DNA of 64,000 nt from Nanoperiomorbus sp963544155. Its GTDB lineage: Bacteria > Patescibacteriota > Saccharimonadia > Saccharimonadales > Saccharimonadaceae. Within the stretch, counting starts at the first letter, position 1, and each line of letters begins with the position of its first letter. The stretch spans positions 9,923-73,922 of the forward strand of contig CAUUDW010000003.1 of NCBI GenBank assembly GCA_963544155.1. Reading direction: 5' to 3'. The notes beneath the pieces were generated by a model. That model did not search any database. It saw only the letters and a list, made by a program, of their open reading frames with translations, and had not been told where the DNA came from. Shown here in pieces: positions 58,734-64,000 of the stretch. Both the position numbers and the translations under genes were made by a program.

Positions 58734-59498
58734 CTACTTGGCCGCCTTCTCCAGAGCCTGTTTGATCGCCTGACGGATATTGGCATCGGTTGACGAACCA
58801 ACTTTCTTACCGTTAACAAGCCAAGTTGGTGTACCGGTTACCCCCGCTTTATCACCCAGTTTTTTATCCCGATCAATCTTTTCTTGGACGCCGTTAGTCT
58901 CCGTCTTCTCCAGGAGTTCGTTAAACTTCTTCACATCAACCCCGGACTCCTTGGCATACTTATCCAGAGTCGTCTGACGCTCGCCGGACGAGACGGCATA
59001 GCCAACCCACATCTGGTTCTGGAACAGCTTGCCATTCATTTTCCAGTAAGCATCATTGCCGCCCAGCTTCTTGGCTACCTCAGCAGCACTCAGAGTCGCC
59101 TTGGAGTTCGGGTAGTTCAGGCTATACTCTCGCCTGATAAATAGCACTTTATCTCGATAATCATTCTGGATCTTCTCGGTATAGCGACTGATCGCCTGGC
59201 AATGTGAGCAGGCAAAGTCTTCGTACTCTATCACGATCACCTTGGCATCCTTTTTGCCTAGGTAGACATCGTCGATAATGTCATCCTTTTCATCCTGACT
59301 TAGCCGGCGTTTTAACGTCTTTTCCTTGGCTCGGATGATATCGTCTCTAGTGATTAGTTTAGTGCCATCCAGCTGACCAACATAAGCCAGCTCTTTGCTG
59401 CTACTATTCTGACCCTGGGTTTGGTTCTTCTGCCATAGCAGCAAGCCGAAGCTCAGCGCTACCACAAGTGTAAATACAATCCATGCTCTCTTATTCAT
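58734..59498 (-). CDS. Membrane-anchored DsbA-like thiol oxidoreductase
   Basis: An extracytoplasmic thioredoxin-fold protein that probably forms or shuffles disulfides in exported proteins. After an N-terminal anchor (WIVFTLVVALSFGLLLW) comes a linker and the DSBA domain, with the active site FACSHCQ (C97 and C100) and cis-Pro in GTPTWLVNG. I chose the ATG at 59498, six bases after GGGAG; an in-frame TTG at 59501 is unlikely. Exported proteins in the window with paired cysteines, such as the 656-aa hydrolase, are possible clients (inference). Confidence 0.9.
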   Translation of the reverse strand: MNKRAWIVFTLVVALSFGLLLWQKNQTQGQNSSSKELAYVGQLDGTKLITRDDIIRAKEKTLKRRLSQDEKDDIIDDVYLGKKDAKVIVIEYEDFACSHCQAISRYTEKIQNDYRDKVLFIRREYSLNYPNSKATLSAAEVAKKLGGNDAYWKMNGKLFQNQMWVGYAVSSGERQTTLDKYAKESGVDVKKFNELLEKTETNGVQEKIDRDKKLGDKAGVTGTPTWLVNGKKVGSSTDANIRQAIKQALEKAAK

Positions 59499-59538
59499 CA
59501 ATATCTCCCTCGCATTTCACCTGATTATAGCATAATGA

Positions 59539-59544
59539 TACAAT
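59539..59544 (+). promoter_or_regulatory. extended -10 promoter for the CBS-domain membrane protein, leaderless
   Basis: TGA-TACAAT ends seven bases before the ATG at 59552; there is no Shine-Dalgarno. Confidence 0.55.
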
Positions 59545-59551
59545 GTAGGGC

Positions 59552-60430
59552 ATGAGCGTGTTTCTGATCATTATCTTGACTATCCTGGTCACCGCCAACT
59601 CCAGCGTTGACTTCCACGCCAACCGCAATAAATCCGCCATCAAGGCTCTCGGCACAACCGGGCGCAAGGTTAGAGCGGTCAATCAGCTGATTAGCTATTA
59701 CCCCGGCCTACATCTATTTGTCAGTTTAGTCGCCCTGCTCGCTACCATTTGGATAGCCTGCCTCGCCGCTCTCACCTGGGGCATAGTCGCAGGCTGCTTT
59801 ATCTCGCTGGTGATCATCGCCTTAGCTCAACTACTGGGCGCTCGACTCACTCCCTTGACCGACCAGCTTTTGATCAAACAAGCCGGCTTTATCAATAAGT
59901 ACTTTGGCTGGACCGGTGTATTTAATAGCCTGGTAACCAGCAAGCCGGTCGACCCGATCGACGACGTCGATGAGCTAATCCAGGTGCTACACGATAGCAA
60001 GATTGATTGCCCCACCCAGCTCTTGATCGAGAGGACTCTGCTTGCTCAGCACACTCCCGTCGAAAAACTAGCCACTAAGTGGAGTGACATCAAAAAGATT
60101 AGTTTCAAAGATCGCCTCACTCCGAAGCATATTGACGAGCTCTTTCAGAGCCGTCAGAAAATCTTCCCTGTCATCCGCAATGACGAGAACGATGTCGTCG
60201 GCTTGCTCCACCTGGCTGATGTCACCGTGATCGGACAGTCGGAAAAGCAACTGCTCAGTAGCATGAATCGTAATTTCGTTAGCTGTGAGGCGAGCACTAC
60301 CACGCCCGAAGTACTTCGACTAATGGCAGATAACGAGACTACCGTCGCTATCATCACCAAGAATAAGCATATCTACGGGCTGGTCAATCTAGGCGAAATT
60401 ATCTCAGCTGGTCAGTCCTGTCAGATCTAG
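59552..60430 (+). CDS. Membrane protein with CBS domains, CNNM/hemolysin-like
   Basis: A 292-aa protein. About three hydrophobic segments at residues 1-15, 50-70 and 75-95 replace the usual four-helix DUF21 domain, which here looks reduced. Two CBS motifs follow at ~165-285: LTPKHIDELFQSRQKIFPVI with VVGLLHLADV, then TPEVLRLMADNETTVAII with YGLVNLGEI. CBS pairs bind adenine nucleotides. The C-terminal CorC/HlyC domain is absent. Magnesium or other metal transport is the family's usual association, not shown here. Confidence 0.75.
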   Translation: MSVFLIIILTILVTANSSVDFHANRNKSAIKALGTTGRKVRAVNQLISYYPGLHLFVSLVALLATIWIACLAALTWGIVAGCFISLVIIALAQLLGARLTPLTDQLLIKQAGFINKYFGWTGVFNSLVTSKPVDPIDDVDELIQVLHDSKIDCPTQLLIERTLLAQHTPVEKLATKWSDIKKISFKDRLTPKHIDELFQSRQKIFPVIRNDENDVVGLLHLADVTVIGQSEKQLLSSMNRNFVSCEASTTTPEVLRLMADNETTVAIITKNKHIYGLVNLGEIISAGQSCQI

Positions 60431-60447
60431 CCGATCACCGGCTGTGT

Positions 60448-60453
60448 TAGAAT
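60448..60453 (+). promoter_or_regulatory. extended -10 promoter for aspS
   Basis: TGT-TAGAAT lies 32 bases before the ATG. AAAGGA near 60472-60477 is the ribosome site, so this gene has an ordinary leader. Confidence 0.5.
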
Positions 60454-60485
60454 ATTAGGCAAGCACCTGAGAAAGGATTTTCATT

Positions 60486-62273
60486 ATGGAGAGAACACTG
60501 ACTGTCAAAACGCCCCGGCTAATTGGACAAGAGATCAAAGTCGCCGGCTGGGTTAACACCAGACGAGATCACGGTGGAGTTATCTTTGTCGACCTGCGAG
60601 ACCACACCGGGCTAGTTCAAGTGGTGTTTAACCCGGACCATGACGATATTTTTCACCTAGCTGAGAGGCTCCGTGATGAGTACTGCATAGCCGTCACCGG
60701 AACAGTGCGAGAAAGAGGCACCGGGCTGGAAAACCCCCATCTAGCTACCGGGCAGATCGAGCTTGTCGCTCGCCAGCTGGAGATCCTCAACCGCTCCGAC
60801 CCGATTCCCGTCGCCACCAGAGACGAGGGACAGCGGTCTAGTGAAGAGATGCGTCTCCGCTACCGCTATCTTGACTTGCGCCGGCCATCAATGCAACAAA
60901 TGATCACCCGGCGAGACCAGTTCAACCGTATTATCCGCCAGTATATGATGGAACACGATTTCATCGAGGTCACCACCCCGATCTTAGCTAATAGTAGCCC
61001 CGAGGGAGCCAGAGACTTCCTCGTCCCTTCTCGGCTACATCAGGGTGATTATTACGCTTTGCCGCAAGCTCCTCAGCAATTCAAACAGCTGCTAATGGTT
61101 GGCGGAGTGCCACGTTATTACCAGATTGCTGCCTGCTTCAGAGATGAAGACCCCCGGGCTGACCGTCTCTATGGTGAGTTTTACCAGCTCGACTGTGAGA
61201 TGAGTTTCGTCGACGACGGCGAGATAGTCCGGAGCACCCTTGAGCCGTTAATCATCCAGCTGACTAAAGAGTTCGGTCACAAGAAGCTAGTCAGCACCTA
61301 TACTTCTGGTAGCGACCCGATTCCTCGCCTGACTTACCACGAAGCCATGGAGCGCTATGGTACAGATAAACCGGACCTGCGCTACCACCTGGAGTTGGTT
61401 GAGCTCACCGATGCCCTGAGCGAAACTAGTTTTGGCGTATTTAAGCAGGCTGAGTGTATCAAGGCGATTTGCGTCAAAGGTGGAGCATCATTTACTCGCA
61501 AGCAGATCGATAACTTTACCGAGCTAGCCAAGACAGAAGGTGCCGGTGGGCTAGCCTATCTGACTTACGAAGAATCAGGTATCAAGAGTCCGATCGCCAA
61601 GTTTCTTAGTAAGAGCGAGCTGGACGAGATTACCAGGCGCACCGAGGCTACTGCCGGTGATATCGTCCTATTCGGAGCTGACCGGCGAGCCCTGGTCAAC
61701 AAGGTGCTAGGGAAGCTCCGAGTCGCCTTAGCTGATTTCCAGGAGCTCAAGCACGACGACGAAGTGGCACTATGCTGGATAACCGATTTTCCTTTCTACG
61801 AATATGACGAAACTAGTGCAAGAGTCGACTTCGGACACAACCCCTTCTCAATGCCCAAGGGCGGTATAGCCACTCTAGAGCAAGCCACTACCGACGAGCA
61901 GAAACTAGCTATCACTGCCGACCAATATGACATGGTGATGAATGGTTACGAGATATGCTCCGGCGCCGTCCGCAACCATAACCCTGATATCATGTATAAA
62001 GTCTTCGAGATCCTCGGCTACGACCACGCATATGTCGAACAGAAGTTTGGCGCCCTGCTCAACGCCTTTCGCTACGGCGCTCCACCCCACGCCGGCTGTG
62101 CCTACGGTCTGGATCGGATCTTCATGGTCATGGAAAATACCGACAACATCCGTGACATCGTCGCCTTCCCCAAGAACGGTTCCGGTGCCGACTTAATGAT
62201 GGGCTCACCCTCTCAGGTACTCGATACCCAGCTTAAGGAACTCCACATCCGGCCTGCTCCCGAGACTGACTAA
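60486..62273 (+). CDS. aspS: Aspartyl-tRNA synthetase, bacterial type
   Basis: Charges tRNA-Asp, and possibly tRNA-Asn, since GatCAB is encoded in the window. The N-terminal OB fold recognises the anticodon (AGWVNTRRDHGGVIFVDLRD in part: VAGWVNTRRDHGG). Class II motif 1 (FIEVTTPIL), motif 2 (FRDEDPRADR) and motif 3 (AYGLDRIFMV) are intact. A GAD insertion domain spans ~285-415. Length 595 is normal for the bacterial form. Confidence 0.97.
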   Translation: MERTLTVKTPRLIGQEIKVAGWVNTRRDHGGVIFVDLRDHTGLVQVVFNPDHDDIFHLAERLRDEYCIAVTGTVRERGTGLENPHLATGQIELVARQLEILNRSDPIPVATRDEGQRSSEEMRLRYRYLDLRRPSMQQMITRRDQFNRIIRQYMMEHDFIEVTTPILANSSPEGARDFLVPSRLHQGDYYALPQAPQQFKQLLMVGGVPRYYQIAACFRDEDPRADRLYGEFYQLDCEMSFVDDGEIVRSTLEPLIIQLTKEFGHKKLVSTYTSGSDPIPRLTYHEAMERYGTDKPDLRYHLELVELTDALSETSFGVFKQAECIKAICVKGGASFTRKQIDNFTELAKTEGAGGLAYLTYEESGIKSPIAKFLSKSELDEITRRTEATAGDIVLFGADRRALVNKVLGKLRVALADFQELKHDDEVALCWITDFPFYEYDETSARVDFGHNPFSMPKGGIATLEQATTDEQKLAITADQYDMVMNGYEICSGAVRNHNPDIMYKVFEILGYDHAYVEQKFGALLNAFRYGAPPHAGCAYGLDRIFMVMENTDNIRDIVAFPKNGSGADLMMGSPSQVLDTQLKELHIRPAPETD

Positions 62274-62292
62274 ATCAGCTACCCGAGCTAAG

Positions 62293-62324
62293 AGTACGCC
62301 CCGGTCAATGCGCCGAGGTGTACT
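62293..62324. terminator. imperfect hairpin between convergent aspS and eno
   Basis: AGTAC at 62293 pairs with GTACT ending at 62324, with further C/G pairing inside. Neither strand has a clear U-tract. Confidence 0.35.
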
Positions 62325-62344
62325 TGTCGCTCACTTATGATAGT

Positions 62345-63619
62345 CTAGCGTACCGGCTTAACAAAGGGCATGTCCGGATTTGCCTCAGCAATCCGAAGTA
62401 GCTCATTGTACTTCGCCACCCGGTCAGTCCGACTAAGCGAGCCTGTCTTGATCTGACCACAGCCCAGACCAACCGCCAAGTGAGCAATAGTCGTGTCCTC
62501 GGTCTCGCCACTCCGATGACTCATCACTGTATTAAAGCCATTCGCTTTAGCCAGCTTGACAGCATCAATCGTCTCGCTGAGCGAGCCAATCTGATTAGGC
62601 TTAACCAAGATAGCATTGCCAGCCTTGAGGTCAATTGCTTTCTGGAGGCGCTGAGTGTTAGTCACCAGCAAGTCATCGCCTACTAGCTGCGTCTCAGCAC
62701 CCAGTCTTTCGGTCAGTTTGGTCCAGCCGGCCCAGTCTTCCTCAGCTAAGCCATCCTCGACACTAGCTAGCGGATTACCCGCCACTAGCTCCTGGACATA
62801 ATCTATCATCTGGTCGGTATTCAGCTTAGCATTATCATTCTTTAGTTCATAGTAGCCATCACGGTAGAACTCGCTGGCTGCCACATCCAGCGCTAAGACA
62901 AAATCTTGTCCCAGCTGATAGCCCGCCTGAGTCACCGCCTGTTCAATCAGTTTAAGCGGCTCACCATTACCACCTCGTAAATGCGGAGCATAGCCACCCT
63001 CGTCACCTACGGTGGTAGGATAGCCCTGCTCCTTTAGAATCTTACCTAGATGATGAAAGACCTCACTTGCCTGCCGTACCGCCTCGGCAAAGCTGGGCGC
63101 TCCGATTGGCATGATCATGTATTCTTGAATATCAGTCGTCCAGTTGGCATGCGCTCCGCCGTTCATGATGTTCATCATCGGCAACGGTAATGAAGTCTCG
63201 CTAGTATCAGTTAGCTGAGCGATATAGTGCCACAGCGCCAAATCTTCTGACGAGGCCGCCGCCTTAGCGGTCGCTAACGACACCGCCAAGATGGCATTAG
63301 CTCCCAACTTAGACTTGTTGTCAGTACCATCCAGCTGTAGCATAGCCCGGTCAACCGCCCTCTGATCAGTTGCCTCCATGCCAATTAATGCCGGCGCAAT
63401 CTGTTGGTTAACATTAGCCACCGCCTTGTCAACGCCCTTACCCATAAAACGGTTGCCGCCATCTCTTAGCTCTAAAGCTTCGGCCGCCCCAGTTGAAGCG
63501 CCACTCGGTACGGCGGCTTGACCATGCGAGCCGTCATCCAGCCCAACTACCGCCTCAACCGTCGGGTTGCCCCGTGAGTCTAGAATCCAGCGCGCTTGCA
63601 CTTTACTAATTTTCGCCAT
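62345..63619 (-). CDS. eno: Enolase
   Basis: Converts 2-phosphoglycerate to phosphoenolpyruvate. It begins ISKVQARWILDSRGNPTVE. The loop GASTGAAEALELRDG, the catalytic Glu region and metal ligands (ALDVAASEFY, SVEDGLAEEDW, LVGDDL) and catalytic Lys (LVKPNQIGS), SHRSGETEDT and KTGSLSRTDR are all present. Length 424 is normal. An extended -10 (TGG-TATAAT) and AGAGGG lie upstream, giving a short ordinary leader. Confidence 0.98.
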   Translation of the reverse strand: MAKISKVQARWILDSRGNPTVEAVVGLDDGSHGQAAVPSGASTGAAEALELRDGGNRFMGKGVDKAVANVNQQIAPALIGMEATDQRAVDRAMLQLDGTDNKSKLGANAILAVSLATAKAAASSEDLALWHYIAQLTDTSETSLPLPMMNIMNGGAHANWTTDIQEYMIMPIGAPSFAEAVRQASEVFHHLGKILKEQGYPTTVGDEGGYAPHLRGGNGEPLKLIEQAVTQAGYQLGQDFVLALDVAASEFYRDGYYELKNDNAKLNTDQMIDYVQELVAGNPLASVEDGLAEEDWAGWTKLTERLGAETQLVGDDLLVTNTQRLQKAIDLKAGNAILVKPNQIGSLSETIDAVKLAKANGFNTVMSHRSGETEDTTIAHLAVGLGCGQIKTGSLSRTDRVAKYNELLRIAEANPDMPFVKPVR

Positions 63620-63724
63620 TTTATACCCTCTTTCTTTACTGCTAGCATTATACCATTATCCATGACGGCTAATTTCCGAGCTGCTTTACGTCAGCTAATA
63701 ATGCTTGAAATTATCAATAAAGCC

Positions 63725-63801
63725 TGGTACTCCAGGAGGGATTCGAACCCCCGACACGGTGGATAGAAGCCACCTGCTCTAATCCCCTGAGCTACTGGAG
63801 C
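63725..63801 (-). tRNA. tRNA-Arg(TCT)
   Basis: A 77-base cloverleaf with GCTCCAG/CTGGAGT acceptor and encoded CCA. Anticodon loop CTTCTAT gives TCT. Confidence 0.95.
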
Positions 63802-63842
63802 ACAGCACCATTATAGCATCATCTTTTAGTAGCCAAGTATCC

Positions 63843-64000
63843 CTACACCAAATCTTTCCGGTAGAGGTCGTGATAGAATTGGCAGCTACGTAGCAGCTCC
63901 TGATGGGTGCCACTGGCGACTATCTTACCTTTATCAACGACGAAGATCCGGTCACTGTCGATAACTGTGGACAGACGGTGGGCGACGATCAGAATGGTAT
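63843..64000 (-). CDS. C-terminal end of an ABC exporter ATPase (partial)
   Basis: The minus-strand frame runs off the right edge. It encodes TILIVAHRLSTVIDSDRIFVV, split here as VAHRLSTV (the H-loop) and DRIFVVDKGKIV, then ASGTHQELL, the standard end of MsbA/LmrA-type exporters whose membrane domain is fused to the ATPase. Only the last ~52 residues are in the window, so substrate is unknown. Confidence 0.85.
   Translation of the reverse strand, partial: TILIVAHRLSTVIDSDRIFVVDKGKIVASGTHQELLRSCQFYHDLYRKDLV

Noticed and set aside
1..64000. Alternative genetic code with UGA as Gly, as in Gracilibacteria
   Set aside because: Core genes such as ligA end at UGA or other stops at the expected length and contain no internal UGA.

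Overview
The window looks like chromosome from a small-genome Candidate Phyla Radiation bacterium, most likely a Saccharibacterium (TM7). That assignment is inference. It rests on an RNase HII-YraN fusion, a GatCAB amidotransferase, lower glycolysis (tpiA, pgk, pyk, eno) with no amino-acid, nucleotide or lipid biosynthesis genes in 64 kb, a type IV pilus ATPase, many membrane proteins of unknown family, and an actinobacterial-type metG/tatD/rpf/ksgA group. The genetic code appears to be the standard bacterial one, with UGA read as stop. Several genes have a -10 box 6-11 bases before the start codon, so leaderless mRNAs seem common.

Layout. 1-6.4 kb: a truncated M1 aminopeptidase, a CYTH-like protein, rplS with rnhB-yraN, and the pilus ATPase. 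5.74-6.40 kb has no gene but holds three related structured elements, the strongest undescribed signal in the window. 6.4-13 kb: gatC-gatA-orf-gatB, then rpmF-nusB-nudix-rnc. 13.1-14.2 kb: two related single-pass membrane proteins with their own promoters. 14.3-28.4 kb: a leftward cell-envelope and core block (leuS, a murF-like ligase, a CtpE-like P-type ATPase, a three-domain secreted wall hydrolase, a probable small RNA, tRNA-Ala, ligA, a membrane protein, htpX, lemA). 28.4-31.3 kb: ogt, a tRNA cluster (Leu, Cys, Phe, Gly) and an AT-rich accessory patch. 31.4-39.2 kb: rarA, an unknown 507-aa protein, a two-component system, three tRNAs, and iscS-ydcF-mnmA for tRNA 2-thiouridine synthesis. 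39.2-49 kb: an ABC ATPase relic, a secreted B-repeat protein, tatD/metG/ksgA/rpf and pcrA. 47-52.5 kb: tpiA-pgk-pyk and a CheY-like protein. 52.6-57 kb: tRNA-Glu, a possible HopA1-like protein, folD, and a tRNA-Arg with tandem duplications of its 3' end beside a DUF4143 ATPase. 56.8-64 kb: typA, a DsbA-like oxidoreductase, a CBS-domain membrane protein, aspS, eno, tRNA-Arg and the end of an ABC exporter.

How the genes fit together. Most of the window supports translation: aminoacyl-tRNA synthetases, tRNA amidation and thiolation, ribosomal proteins, rRNA processing and TypA. It also supports a Gram-positive-like envelope, with a MurF-like ligase, an Rpf-type transglycosylase, a multi-domain hydrolase, DsbA and HtpX. 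Energy comes from substrate-level phosphorylation in lower glycolysis. Most genes point leftward in tight operons. The accessory patches sit beside tRNA genes.
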